56,023 nucleotides of DNA from the NCBI GenBank assembly GCA_021808665.1, contig JAKBBA010000025.1:1-56023 (forward strand), read 5' to 3'. Origin of the DNA: Actinomycetes bacterium. GTDB lineage: Bacteria > Actinomycetota > Acidimicrobiia > Acidimicrobiales > Palsa-688. Below the pieces are notes generated by a model. That model saw only the letters and a list, made by a program, of their open reading frames with translations, had not been told where the DNA came from and searched no databases. Below, one piece after another: positions 40,136 to 49,391 of the stretch (positions are counted from its first letter, which is position 1; each line of letters opens with the position of its first letter). A program made the translations under genes and the position numbers.

Positions 40136-40846
40136 TTAAAGCTTCGCCACCTGGGCGAAGTCCAACTCGACGGGCGTCTCGCGCCCGAAAATGTTGACGA
40201 GAACCTTGAGCTTGAGTTGGTCCTCGTTGATCTCTGCGATGGTGCCGGTGAAGTCCGCAAAAGGGCCTTCTTTCACTCTGACCGACTCGCCGATCTCGAA
40301 CTGCATTCCCCGCGGCCTGCTCTTGCGAGAACCGCCGGCAGTGTCGTCCTCGTCCACCTTGATCGCCAATACCGACTCGACTTCCTTGCGGGTGAGCGGT
40401 GTAGGCCGTGCACCGAGGCCGACAAAGCCCGTCACTCCTGGGGTGTTGCGGACCACGTACCACGAGTCGTCGTCGAGGTCCAAGCGAACCATTAGGTAGC
40501 CGGGGAAGACCTTCTTCGACACGACCTGCTTGCGGCCGTTCTTGAACTCGACGACATCCTCCATCGGAATGACCACTTCGTAGATCCGCTTCTCCATGTT
40601 CATGGAAGCGATGCGGCTTTCGAGATTGGACCTGACCTTGTTCTCGTAGCCCGCGTAGCTGTGGATGACGTACCACTTTCCCGGACGGTCGTAGGGGCTC
40701 TGAGGCGTCTCTTCATGCTGGTCGGCGTCTTCAGGATCGTCGGACCCGCCGCTTGGGTCGCCGTCGAGGCCAGCACCTACGCCTGCCTCCGGCTCTGCGG
40801 GGTGCGCGTCGTGTTCAGTTAGTTCGTCTAGATCGTCTTCAGACAT
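40136..40846 (-). CDS. nusG: Transcription elongation/termination factor NusG
   Basis: 236 residues from ATG 40846. An acidic 55-residue extension precedes the NGN domain ('[20 protein letters not shown]', '[20 protein letters not shown]', '[12 protein letters not shown]'), and the KOW domain ends the protein ('[20 protein letters not shown]'). Such acidic N-terminal extensions are common in actinobacteria. Five bases after secE. Confidence 0.97.
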   Translation of the reverse strand: MSEDDLDELTEHDAHPAEPEAGVGAGLDGDPSGGSDDPEDADQHEETPQSPYDRPGKWYVIHSYAGYENKVRSNLESRIASMNMEKRIYEVVIPMEDVVEFKNGRKQVVSKKVFPGYLMVRLDLDDDSWYVVRNTPGVTGFVGLGARPTPLTRKEVESVLAIKVDEDDTAGGSRKSRPRGMQFEIGESVRVKEGPFADFTGTIAEINEDQLKLKVLVNIFGRETPVELDFAQVAKL

Positions 40847-40851
40847 GCCCG

Positions 40852-41169
40852 CTACTTGAATAGGAAGTTGGCCAGATGAGAGAACGCCAGATCCAAAGCG
40901 AAGATCAGCGCCATGAGGACTGCTAGAGCCACGAACACCACTATCGAATAGTTGGCGGTCTCGGCCCGGCTCGGCCATGCTACCTTACGCAGCTCCACGT
41001 TCACCTCGTGGAGGAACTGCCGAGGTGACGTCCGCCTAGCGGGTGACCCGGGAGCAGGCCTCGTCCGCCGGACCTCTGAAGCCTCCGGGCGGCGAGCTGC
41101 CGGCGTGCCGTCCTCGGCCAGTTGGCCTTGACGCTGCATCAGCCGCCTCTGTTGTCGGTTCATGCTCAC
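40852..41169 (-). CDS. secE: Preprotein translocase subunit SecE
   Basis: 105 residues: a basic tail of about 50 residues, the amphipathic helix '[20 protein letters not shown]' and one membrane helix '[20 protein letters not shown]'. Start GTG 41169 (GAGAAG upstream), with an ATG two codons later. Located between tRNA-Trp and nusG, the standard context. Confidence 0.95.
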   Translation of the reverse strand: MSMNRQQRRLMQRQGQLAEDGTPAARRPEASEVRRTRPAPGSPARRTSPRQFLHEVNVELRKVAWPSRAETANYSIVVFVALAVLMALIFALDLAFSHLANFLFK

Positions 41170-41221
41170 AGTAGGTCTTCTCGGGTCGTAGGGGTTTTAT
41201 GGGCGATTCAGTGCTTAAGAG

Positions 41222-41294
41222 CAGGGCAGGAGGGACTCGAACCCCCAACCGCCGGTTTTGGAGACCGGTGCTCTACCAATTGAGCTACTGCCCT
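41222..41294 (-). tRNA. tRNA-Trp (anticodon CCA)
   Basis: The minus strand folds as a cloverleaf: acceptor AGGGCAG/CTGCCCT, anticodon stem CCGGT/ACCGG with loop CTCCAAA, TTCGAGT in the T arm, discriminator G. The CCA end is not encoded. Placed just before secE, as in many bacteria. Confidence 0.95.
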
Positions 41295-41396
41295 CTGCAA
41301 GGCTGCTGCGGTTGGGTGCCCCTTCAGGATAGCACCCGCCGGCGACCCAATAGGCTTCGCCTTGTCCTCTCGCTGGCTTCCCCTACATTGGGCGAG

Positions 41397-41780
41397 TCAA
41401 CTGGCGCTTACGAGCCCAGGGTGGCGGCGGCTCGCCCACAGCAGCGCCCCGGCCGCAGCCGTAGCGGTGAGGCCGCAGCCATAGGCGACCCTCGCGGCCC
41501 ACACAGGCAGGCCCGGTTGGGATCGGCCGGAACGGAGGGATCCCACTACCCTGTCGAGCGTGTCACTCGGATCTTCGACGGTCTCGTAGCGCATAGCTCG
41601 CATCGCCCGCAGGATCCCGGCGAACGCCGCCACCTCGGCCTGGCAGCGCAGGCAGCGGGCTACGTGCGTCTCCGCTACCAGGTCACCCGTCCGATCCCCA
41701 GCGGCGAGCTGAGGGATAACGTCTGCCGCTGATACGCACTCCCCCGATCGCAGCCGGGCTATCTCAACCAGGGAACGCAC
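41397..41780 (-). CDS. Zinc-finger anti-sigma factor (ZAS type), membrane-anchored
   Basis: 127 residues from GTG 41780, four bases after the sigma stop, with GGGTGAGG upstream. 'ETHVARCLRCQAEVAAF' carries the H-x3-C-x2-C zinc motif of anti-sigma factors. 'VWAARVAYGCGLTATAAAGA' is a membrane helix near the end. It should hold the ECF sigma factor at the membrane and release it on a signal such as redox or envelope stress. Confidence 0.75.
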   Translation of the reverse strand: MRSLVEIARLRSGECVSAADVIPQLAAGDRTGDLVAETHVARCLRCQAEVAAFAGILRAMRAMRYETVEDPSDTLDRVVGSLRSGRSQPGLPVWAARVAYGCGLTATAAAGALLWASRRHPGLVSAS

Positions 41781-41784
41781 TGCC

Positions 41785-42462
41785 TCACCCTGCCAGCCGG
41801 AGTGCTCCGGCTGGGCCAGAAATCTTGCCGGTGGGCACCTGCGAAGCTTCGGCGTGCCCGACGGTAGGGTCCACCGAGGAACCCGTGGACGCACCAGAAG
41901 AACCCGTGGGCGCACCAACGGAGTCTCCTAGAGGGCGAGCGAGAACATCGCGGAGCTGGCGGCGGGCGCGGTGGACTCTCACCTTGGCGGCAGCTTCCGA
42001 AATGCCCAGCTCCTTGGCTATGACCGAGTGAGCCAGGTCGTAAATGTCGCGGAGCACGAGCACCTGGCGGAGCTTCGGTGGCAGCTTTGCGAGAGCCACC
42101 TCGAGGTCTATGCGTTCGCCGCTGCGGAGCACCTGAAGTTCAGGGTCGCCTTCAGGACGGTGCTCGACAGGCTGCAGATCGTCACCAAGAGGCTCGCTTC
42201 GATGCCTCGCTCGGCGAGCAAGCTGATTTGCCGAACAGTTGGCGGTGATCCGATATAGCCACGTCGTGAACTGGGCATCGCCCCGAAAGCGACGCAGGCC
42301 TCTCCATGCACGAAGATATACGTCTTGGACCACGTCCGATGCGTCCTCGTCATTACCTGTCAGCCGGTAGGCGAGGGTATAAGTGCTGCCGTAGGTGGCG
42401 CGGACCAGTTCTTCGAGCGCCCCGCTGTCCCCGTCTCTTGCAGCGAGGACAAGCTCTTGCAT
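41785..42462 (-). CDS. ECF RNA polymerase sigma factor
   Basis: 225 residues. Region 2: 'TLAYRLTGNDEDASDVVQDV' then 'YLRAWRGLRRFRGDAQFTTW' and 'LYRITANCSANQLARRAR'. Region 4: 'LAKLPPKLRQVLVLRDIYDL' then 'AHSVIAKELGISEAAAKVRV'. About 40 Gly/Ser/Thr/Pro-rich residues follow region 4. The adjacent downstream anti-sigma gene makes a classical pair. Starts 11 bases after rpmG, so it may share the ribosomal-gene transcript. Confidence 0.92.
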   Translation of the reverse strand: MQELVLAARDGDSGALEELVRATYGSTYTLAYRLTGNDEDASDVVQDVYLRAWRGLRRFRGDAQFTTWLYRITANCSANQLARRARHRSEPLGDDLQPVEHRPEGDPELQVLRSGERIDLEVALAKLPPKLRQVLVLRDIYDLAHSVIAKELGISEAAAKVRVHRARRQLRDVLARPLGDSVGAPTGSSGASTGSSVDPTVGHAEASQVPTGKISGPAGALRLAG

Positions 42463-42473
42463 CTCAGAGTTGT

Positions 42474-42638
42474 TCAGCGGGTTTCCTTGTGAAGCGTGTG
42501 GTGTCGCTCCCAGCGGCAGTACTTCTGCATCTCAATGCGCTCACGGTCATTTTGCTTGTTCTTCATGGTAATATAGTTTCGCCGCTTGCAAACATCGCAG
42601 GCCAGCGTCACTTTCACCCTTTTTTCGTTTTTTGCCAT
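42474..42638 (-). CDS. rpmG: 50S ribosomal protein L33
   Basis: 54 residues from ATG 42638: '[20 protein letters not shown]' and '[18 protein letters not shown]'. Two Cys form the first zinc pair; only one Cys remains in the second pair, so zinc binding is doubtful. Directly downstream of tRNA-Met. Confidence 0.95.
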   Translation of the reverse strand: MAKNEKRVKVTLACDVCKRRNYITMKNKQNDRERIEMQKYCRWERHHTLHKETR

Positions 42639-42671
42639 GTCTTCGACTCTCCTTGGCTTCGAAACTGCTGG

Positions 42672-42745
42672 TGGCGGCGGTCGGACTTGAACCGACGACA
42701 ACTCGATTATGAGCCGAGTGCTCTGACCAACTGAGCTACGCCGCC
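42672..42745 (-). tRNA. tRNA-Met (anticodon CAT)
   Basis: Acceptor GGCGGCG/CGCCGCC, anticodon stem with loop CTCATAA, T-arm GGTTCAAGTCC and discriminator A. CCA is encoded (42671-42669). The sequence favours elongator Met; Ile with modified CAT cannot be excluded. Confidence 0.92.
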
Positions 42746-42746
42746 G

Positions 42747-42819
42747 AGCCCCCTGTCGGAATCGAACCGACGACACCAGCCTTACCATGGCTGTGCTCTG
42801 CCGACTGAGCTAAGGGGGC
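42747..42819 (-). tRNA. tRNA-Thr (anticodon GGT)
   Basis: Acceptor GCCCCCT/AGGGGGC, anticodon stem CAGCC/GGCTG with loop ATGGTAA, T-arm GGTTCGATTCC. One base separates it from tRNA-Met, so both come from one precursor with rpmG. Confidence 0.93.
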
Positions 42820-42922
42820 GTTGAAGCTCTGCGGGATCATAGCCGCCTGGCCTTTCCACCAGCCGACCTCACCACGCAGATCGTCCATCGTAGCCGAGCC
42901 AGACCAGGATACGATTCGCTTC

Positions 42923-43426
42923 ATGCCCGTCGAATACCGCCTAGCAGTAATAGACGATGCCGAAGCAATCCGCGAGATATATAACCGAGAGGTCGTCAGC
43001 GCAACATCCACGTTCGACCTGGTGCCGCGCAGCTTGGAGGACCAGCAGGTCTGGATCGACGAGCACAGCGGGGCGCACCCGGCCGTCGTCGCTGTGGATG
43101 CCGGCCGGGTCGTCGGATTCGGCGCCCTGACCCCTTACCGCCCCCGTCCGGCCTATCGCACGACTGTGGAGAACTCTGTATATGTCGACCACGCCGAACA
43201 GGGACGGGGCATAGGTCGGGGGCTGCTCGAGGAACTGATCCGCCTGGCCGGGCTGCACGGCTTCCACGCCGTTATGGCCCGGATCGTCGGAAGCAACGAA
43301 ACGTCCATCGGCCTCCACCGCTCCTGCGGGTTCGAGTTGGTCGGCATAGAAAGGGAGGTCGGCAGGAAGTTCTCCACCTGGCTGGACGTTGCTCTCATGC
43401 AGCGGATGATCGAGCCGGGCCGCTGA
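42923..43426 (+). CDS. GNAT N-acetyltransferase, phosphinothricin/methionine-sulfone type
   Basis: 167 residues from ATG 42923. 'EYRLAVIDDAEAIREIYNRE' starts the GNAT fold. 'SVYVDHAEQGRGIGRGLLEE' carries the acetyl-CoA motif (Q-x-x-G-x-G), and 'GSNETSIGLHRSCGFELVGI' ends it. This matches the Pat/YncA group, which acetylates phosphinothricin or methionine sulfone/sulfoximine and often serves detoxification. It diverges from the tRNA genes. The exact substrate is unknown. Confidence 0.8.
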   Translation: MPVEYRLAVIDDAEAIREIYNREVVSATSTFDLVPRSLEDQQVWIDEHSGAHPAVVAVDAGRVVGFGALTPYRPRPAYRTTVENSVYVDHAEQGRGIGRGLLEELIRLAGLHGFHAVMARIVGSNETSIGLHRSCGFELVGIEREVGRKFSTWLDVALMQRMIEPGR

Positions 43427-43524
43427 AAGTCCGGGCCGCTGAAGCCCCGGGTCAACCCTGAAGCCCCACAACCTGATAGCCCTGCGACCATCAATCTCTA
43501 AGACCAGACAGAAGGACAGCGAAA

Positions 43525-43980
43525 GTGGCATTGAAAGTCGGCGACCAAGCACCCGGATTCGAACTTCCAGATCAGAACGGCCAGACCGTCAGCCTCGGCG
43601 ACCTCATAGACAAGGGGCCCGTGGTCGTGTACTTCTACCCGGCGGCGCTGACCCCGGGATGCACCAAAGAAAGCTGTCATTTCCGGGATCTGAGCTCTGA
43701 GCTCGCCGGGCTCGGAGCGTCATGCGTCGGCATCTCAGCCGACCCCGTGGACAAGCAGAAGCGCTTCGACACAACCCACTCCCTCGGCTTTCCGCTGCTG
43801 TCGGACCCGGACCACAAAGTTGCGGACTCCTTCGGGGTGAAGCGAAGCGTCGGGTTCCTTCCCAACAAGCGCGCTACTTTCGTGATAGACGGCCGCGGGA
43901 TCGTACGAGACGTCATAACGTCTGAGATCAACATGAACGTCCACGCCGACCGTTCGATCGAAACACTCAGGGGGCTCTAG
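43525..43980 (+). CDS. Peroxiredoxin of the Bcp/PrxQ type
   Basis: 151 residues. 'APGFELPDQNGQTVSLGDLI' is the entry to the thioredoxin fold. The peroxidatic Cys46 in 'ALTPGCTKESC' has the T-x-x-C context and the resolving Cys51 lies five residues on, as in atypical 2-Cys PrxQ. It reduces hydroperoxides with thioredoxin. Start GTG 43525 with AAGGACAGCGAAA upstream. Confidence 0.92.
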   Translation: MALKVGDQAPGFELPDQNGQTVSLGDLIDKGPVVVYFYPAALTPGCTKESCHFRDLSSELAGLGASCVGISADPVDKQKRFDTTHSLGFPLLSDPDHKVADSFGVKRSVGFLPNKRATFVIDGRGIVRDVITSEINMNVHADRSIETLRGL

Positions 43981-43989
43981 GAGGCCCGG

Positions 43990-45105
<1,116 letters not shown>

Positions 45106-45225
45106 CTGATCTAGTTCTTGAAGGGCAATTACTTCTGGCTGTTTCGGTTCCTCTTCAGCTTAACCTGAGCTAAGAACCCGCCGTCGATCACTATATGACC
45201 AGCGCCGCGGTTACGCCCGAATCCG

Positions 45226-45990
45226 TCAGCCGGGGACCCGCCTCCACACCGCTCTCGGCAGATGTCGCATCACGGCCATGACGGCCCGGAGCGGCCTCGG
45301 CACCCAGACGACCGCGCTGCGGTCCCTCAGCGCCCGAACGGTCGCCTCAGCGACAGCCTCAGGAGTTGTCGACAGAGGTGCCGGTTTCATGCCTCTCGTC
45401 ATACGCCCCCGGACAAACCCAGGCCTTACGATGAGCACCGACGCTCCACTGTCAGCCAGAGAGTCAGACAGCCCCTGGAAGAAGCCGTCCATTCCCGCCT
45501 TGGATGAGCCGTAGATGAAGTTGGCTCGCCGAACCCTTTCACCGGCGACCGACGAGAGCGCCACGAGACAGCCGTGTCCCTGCCGGCGCAGCTGCCTCGC
45601 TGCTGCAAGACCAGCCGACACCGCCCCTACGTAGTTGACCGTCGCCACCCGAACCGCGCCGTCGCCTCCGGCTTCGTCGACCTGCTGATCCCCGAGAATC
45701 CCGAATGCTAGGACTATCACGTCCAAGTCACCACCAGCGGCGCGTGCCGAGCTTTCGATCACCTCGTCGTGGCTGGCAGCATCCGTCGCGTCGAAGTGGA
45801 CCGTCTCGACGCGACCCGCGCCGGCACTCTGCAAAGCCGACGCAGCCTCCGCAAGGCTGTCACCGTGCCGGCCGGCGAGGACCACGGTTGCGCTCCTCGG
45901 CGCCGCCAGCAACGAGGCTATCGCGACCCCTATCTCCGAAGCACCCCCCAGCACGAGCACAGACCCGACCGAACCTAACGCGTCTCTCAC
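45226..45990 (-). CDS. dprE2: Decaprenylphosphoryl-2-keto-ribose reductase DprE2
   Basis: 254 residues from GTG 45990, with a perfect AGGAGG upstream. SDR fold: 'VLVLGGASEIGVAIASLLAA' (nucleotide binding, G-G-A-S-E-I-G as in DprE2), Ser146, Tyr160 and Lys164 ('FIYGSSKAGMDGFF'), and 'VLIVRPGFVRGRMTRGMKPA'. With DprE1 it epimerises decaprenyl-phospho-ribose to decaprenyl-phospho-arabinose, the only known donor for cell-wall arabinan. It starts 8 bases after the dprE1 stop. A longer in-frame reading (to 46476) overlaps dprE1 and is not real. Confidence 0.92.
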   Translation of the reverse strand: MRDALGSVGSVLVLGGASEIGVAIASLLAAPRSATVVLAGRHGDSLAEAASALQSAGAGRVETVHFDATDAASHDEVIESSARAAGGDLDVIVLAFGILGDQQVDEAGGDGAVRVATVNYVGAVSAGLAAARQLRRQGHGCLVALSSVAGERVRRANFIYGSSKAGMDGFFQGLSDSLADSGASVLIVRPGFVRGRMTRGMKPAPLSTTPEAVAEATVRALRDRSAVVWVPRPLRAVMAVMRHLPRAVWRRVPG

Positions 45991-45998
45991 AACCCCTC

Positions 45999-47483
45999 CT
46001 ACTGTAGCGGGAACCCCGTAGCAAGCGCCGGCGGGTGCGTGCTTGGGCGCTCGGCTAAGGCCGGAAGGCGACGCATCAGGTCTGACCTCATCAGACCTTG
46101 AGGGTCGAGGCGCTCGCGAACCTTTCGCCATTCGCCAAGGCGGGGATACATCGTCTCTAGAAGGTCGGGGCGCAGGCGGGAGTCCTTCGCAAGATACACC
46201 CGTCCGCCAGCACTTGCGATCATCTCGTCGAGTTCGTCGAGTTCTCCGTCCAGGCCAGCGAAGCTCACCGGAAGGTCCAATGCTAACGTCCAGCCTTCGC
46301 GTGGGAATGACAGCGGAGCCGGGTTGGAAGGACCGAAGCGCTTGAGCACCGCAAGGAACGACGCAGCCCTCGCATCGACGAGCCTTTCGATTACCGCCCG
46401 AAGTACGTCGCCTTGTGCGTAGGGAAGAACGAACTGGTATTGAAGAAAACCACGCTTTCCGTAGATGCGGTTCCACCCGTCGACAGCGTCAAGGGGATGG
46501 AAAAAGCTTGACGCGTCCACAACGTGACCACTCGAGCACTGCGGTGCTTTGCGGTACCACAACTCGTTGAAGGCAGCTACGCTCCAGCGGTTCAGGAGGC
46601 CTGAGGGGACCCACGGCGGGGCGGCAACTTGCCGAGACGGCCCGAACCGCAACGCCCTGTGGGGAGATCGGTCCCGAGCGGGAAGGTCGTCAAGGGTAGC
46701 GTGCTCGCCGAACTCGACGATCGAGCGCCCGAGCGAAGCGCCCCGAGCGAGACAGTCGATCCACGCTACGGAATAGCGGTAGTGATTGTCACGTTCCGAC
46801 ATGACTGCCATCGTCGAGTCCAGATCAGCTGTTCGCTGCGAGTCCACCCGCACCGAGGAAGTCTCGATCCGGAGCAACTCCAGCGTGGCTCGCTCCACGA
46901 TACCGGTCAGCCCCATTCCACCTGTCGTCGCCCAGAACTCCTCTGGGGTCCCGTCCGGCGTGAGACTGAGGCGACCGAACCCGGGGGTGTAGAGGTCCAT
47001 CGACAGGACGTGAGAGCCGAACGTTCCGTCGCGATGGTGACCCTTGCCGTGGACATCGGCTCCGATAGCGCCACCGACGGTAACCTGGCGCGTGCCCGGG
47101 GAGACCGCAGGCCACAAGCCCAAAGGCGCGAGAGTGCGCATAAGCCGATCGAGGCTGATCCCCGACTCGACGGTGACCGTCCCTGCCACGAGGTCTATGT
47201 CTTCGATACGGTCGCAGCTTGTCATGTCGATGACGTCGCCGCCGCCGTTCTGTGCAGCGTCACCGTAGCTTCGCCCGAGTCCCCTCGCTATCAGCCCGCG
47301 TCCTCCAGCCTCTCTCACGAGCTGTTCCACCTCCGCCGACCTCGACGGAATGTGGAGACGAGCGACGCTCGGCGACGTGCGACCCCATCCGCTCAACACC
47401 TTCGTCGCAGGACTCGAACACGGCCCGTCCGCCGAGGGCCGCGGGTCGTTGACTGGCGACTTAGAGGTAGACACCGAGGCCAA
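45999..47483 (-). CDS. dprE1: Decaprenylphosphoryl-ribose oxidase DprE1
   Basis: 494 residues, VAO-type FAD oxidase. FAD-binding parts: 'GRGLIARGLGRSYGDAAQNG', 'GGAIGADVHGKGHHRDGTFG' and 'GTVTVESGISLDRLMRTLAP'. Substrate domain: 'GKRGFLQYQFVLPYAQGDVL' and 'GGRVYLAKDSR', whose Lys433 equals the essential Lys418 of M. tuberculosis. The residue equal to Cys387, the covalent target of benzothiazinones, is Ala401 ('EGWTLALDLPV'), as in naturally resistant M. avium. TTG start overlaps ubiA by 23 bp; a GTG three codons on is possible. Acts with DprE2 near the membrane. Confidence 0.93.
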   Translation of the reverse strand: MASVSTSKSPVNDPRPSADGPCSSPATKVLSGWGRTSPSVARLHIPSRSAEVEQLVREAGGRGLIARGLGRSYGDAAQNGGGDVIDMTSCDRIEDIDLVAGTVTVESGISLDRLMRTLAPLGLWPAVSPGTRQVTVGGAIGADVHGKGHHRDGTFGSHVLSMDLYTPGFGRLSLTPDGTPEEFWATTGGMGLTGIVERATLELLRIETSSVRVDSQRTADLDSTMAVMSERDNHYRYSVAWIDCLARGASLGRSIVEFGEHATLDDLPARDRSPHRALRFGPSRQVAAPPWVPSGLLNRWSVAAFNELWYRKAPQCSSGHVVDASSFFHPLDAVDGWNRIYGKRGFLQYQFVLPYAQGDVLRAVIERLVDARAASFLAVLKRFGPSNPAPLSFPREGWTLALDLPVSFAGLDGELDELDEMIASAGGRVYLAKDSRLRPDLLETMYPRLGEWRKVRERLDPQGLMRSDLMRRLPALAERPSTHPPALATGFPLQ

Positions 47484-48441
47484 ATAGAACCGCCCAGACC
47501 GCTCCGAGGAGTTGGAGCTGACGGTCGTGGAGGACCAGGTCCTCGGGACGGGCTCCCTTACCGCTATCTATGAGGAACGTGAAGTGCAAGAGGCCTAGGA
47601 GGATGGGGACGATCGACAGTTGAAAGAAGATCTCGCGGTGGTGATGCACCTGCGCCGCTTGCAGGGAGAACGCCCAGAGGCTGTAGCCGACCACCGCCCC
47701 AGTTGCGGCGAGTGCCACGACGATACGAAGAAAAGTCGTGGTGTAAGCATCCAGCGTCACCCGATGGCCGCCGCGGCCTTCACCCAACTCGGCGTGCTCG
47801 GCAAGACGCTTTCCCGTGACCATTAGCAGGCTGCCGAACGTCGTGACGATCAAGAACCACTCCGACACGGCCACCGGAACGGCGACGGCGCCGGCGATGC
47901 TTCGCAACAGGAAGCCGGCGGCCACCGACGTGAGATCGTAGACCGGCAAGTGCTTGAGGTAGCTGCTGTAGGCGATCTGGACGGCCACGTAGATGCCTAA
48001 GACGAGACCCAACTGGAGTCGCAGCAGGGCGCCCAAGGCTACTGAACCGGCCATCAACAGCACCGCAAGAGCAAGAGCGAGGCGGACGCTGACGATTCCG
48101 GCGGCAACAGGACGGTTCCGTTTCGTCGGGTGAAGACGATCGGCGTCGGCGTCCATGCCGTCGTTGAGAAGGTAGGTGCCGCCGGCGACGGCGCAGAACA
48201 GAGCAAAGGCTCCGAGCGAACGTTCGAGTGCGACCTTGTGAGTCAATACGCCGGCCGCTCCGGGAGCCGCGAACACGAGCACGTTCTTGGTCCACTGCTT
48301 CACCCTCAGGGTGCGCAACACGCCGACAGCTACCAGCCCTGCGGACCGCCTCGGCTGGGCGCCCGGTCCAGTCGACCCGGGACCGGCCTCAGCCGTCACG
48401 GAGCGAACAGAAGGTAAAGCCCGGGATCCGTCTAGCTCCAC
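47461..48441 (-). CDS. ubiA: UbiA-family prenyltransferase, decaprenyl-phosphate phosphoribosyltransferase
   Basis: 326 residues from GTG 48441. After a 40-residue cytoplasmic start come about eight membrane helices. First Asp motif N93-D94-x-x-D97-x-x-x-D101 ('LLNDGMDADADRLHPTKRNR'), second motif 'PVYDLTSVAAGFLLRSIAG'. Together with dprE1/dprE2 this identifies the enzyme that joins phosphoribosyl pyrophosphate to decaprenyl phosphate, the step before DprE1 (Rv3806c in M. tuberculosis). It overlaps the PAP2 gene by 10 bp and dprE1 by 23 bp, so the four genes form a tight operon. Confidence 0.9.
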   Translation of the reverse strand: MELDGSRALPSVRSVTAEAGPGSTGPGAQPRRSAGLVAVGVLRTLRVKQWTKNVLVFAAPGAAGVLTHKVALERSLGAFALFCAVAGGTYLLNDGMDADADRLHPTKRNRPVAAGIVSVRLALALAVLLMAGSVALGALLRLQLGLVLGIYVAVQIAYSSYLKHLPVYDLTSVAAGFLLRSIAGAVAVPVAVSEWFLIVTTFGSLLMVTGKRLAEHAELGEGRGGHRVTLDAYTTTFLRIVVALAATGAVVGYSLWAFSLQAAQVHHHREIFFQLSIVPILLGLLHFTFLIDSGKGARPEDLVLHDRQLQLLGAVWAVLFGLGVYL

Positions 48442-49283
48442 TTGTAGCGCCGCGACCGGAGAGATTGCAGACCGACGGCTCCGCCGTAGCCGAGGACGGT
48501 TATCGCGCCACCAGCTGCGACGTCTGTGAAAAGATGGTTTGCGGTGACAATCACGCATACCACGGTGACAGCCGGATAGCAGTAGGCAAGGAAGCGAGCC
48601 CACCGCTTCTTGAGCATCGCCGCCAGCGCCAGACCGCACCAAAGAGCCCACGCGAAATGCAGGCTAGGCATAGCCGCGTACTGGTTGGAAACGTCGTTCA
48701 TCGGGCCGCTGTTGAAGTTCCACAGGCCACCGACGACACGGAGGGTATCCACGAACCCGTAGCTCGGCGGAAGCAGCCTGGGGGGCATCATCGGAAAAAC
48801 CGCGAATCCGATCAGAGCGAGAGCGGTGAGGATGGCCAAAGTGTCACGCCATATCCTGTAGCGGTCTGGAAACTTGTAGAACAGAACCAGCAGAAGGGCT
48901 CCCGTGACGAGGAAGTGGGTGGTGCCATACCATACGTCGAGAACTTCCACAGCGAAGTGGCTCTGCAAGAAGAAATGCTGGATGTGCTGTTCGACGAAGA
49001 CGTCCAGGTGACGCTCGAAGCTGATGATGATCTTCGCATTGGCGAGGGCGGTAGTCGCCGACACCGGCTTTGTGCCGTTGATGTCTCGTATGGCGCTGTA
49101 AACGAAGTAGAAGGCGGCGACTATCGCAACCTCGTGCCACCAGACGAGCTTCATCTCGCTCCTCTGCGCAGCAGTCGTACGAACCCGCCCAGGCCTCCGG
49201 GCCTCTACCAGCAGATCGTCGGACGCCGTCGACGGCGTGCCGTCAGTATCGACGCCCCCGGAGGTGTCAGCGGGGCGAATCAC
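48432..49283 (-). CDS. PAP2-family membrane phosphatase
   Basis: 283 residues, about six membrane helices. 'NQYAAMPSLHFAWALWCGLA' holds the P-S-L-H motif and 'ANHLFTDVAAGGAITVLGYG' the last His/Asp motif of PAP2 phosphatases (PAP2_3 type). In mycobacteria a PAP2 gene (Rv3807c) sits beside ubiA and is proposed to dephosphorylate decaprenyl-phospho-5-phosphoribose, between UbiA and DprE1. The same job is likely here. First gene of the operon; start GTG 49283. Confidence 0.85.
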   Translation of the reverse strand: MIRPADTSGGVDTDGTPSTASDDLLVEARRPGRVRTTAAQRSEMKLVWWHEVAIVAAFYFVYSAIRDINGTKPVSATTALANAKIIISFERHLDVFVEQHIQHFFLQSHFAVEVLDVWYGTTHFLVTGALLLVLFYKFPDRYRIWRDTLAILTALALIGFAVFPMMPPRLLPPSYGFVDTLRVVGGLWNFNSGPMNDVSNQYAAMPSLHFAWALWCGLALAAMLKKRWARFLAYCYPAVTVVCVIVTANHLFTDVAAGGAITVLGYGGAVGLQSLRSRRYKWS

Positions 49284-49391
49284 TCTCTCAGCCTATCCTT
49301 AGAAGAGGCCGCGACTGCAAGCAGCCCTTCCCGCCGCCGTCAAAGCCGGATGGCCGGCGGGGCCGGCGGGGCCGCAGTGTCATCGCTGGCC

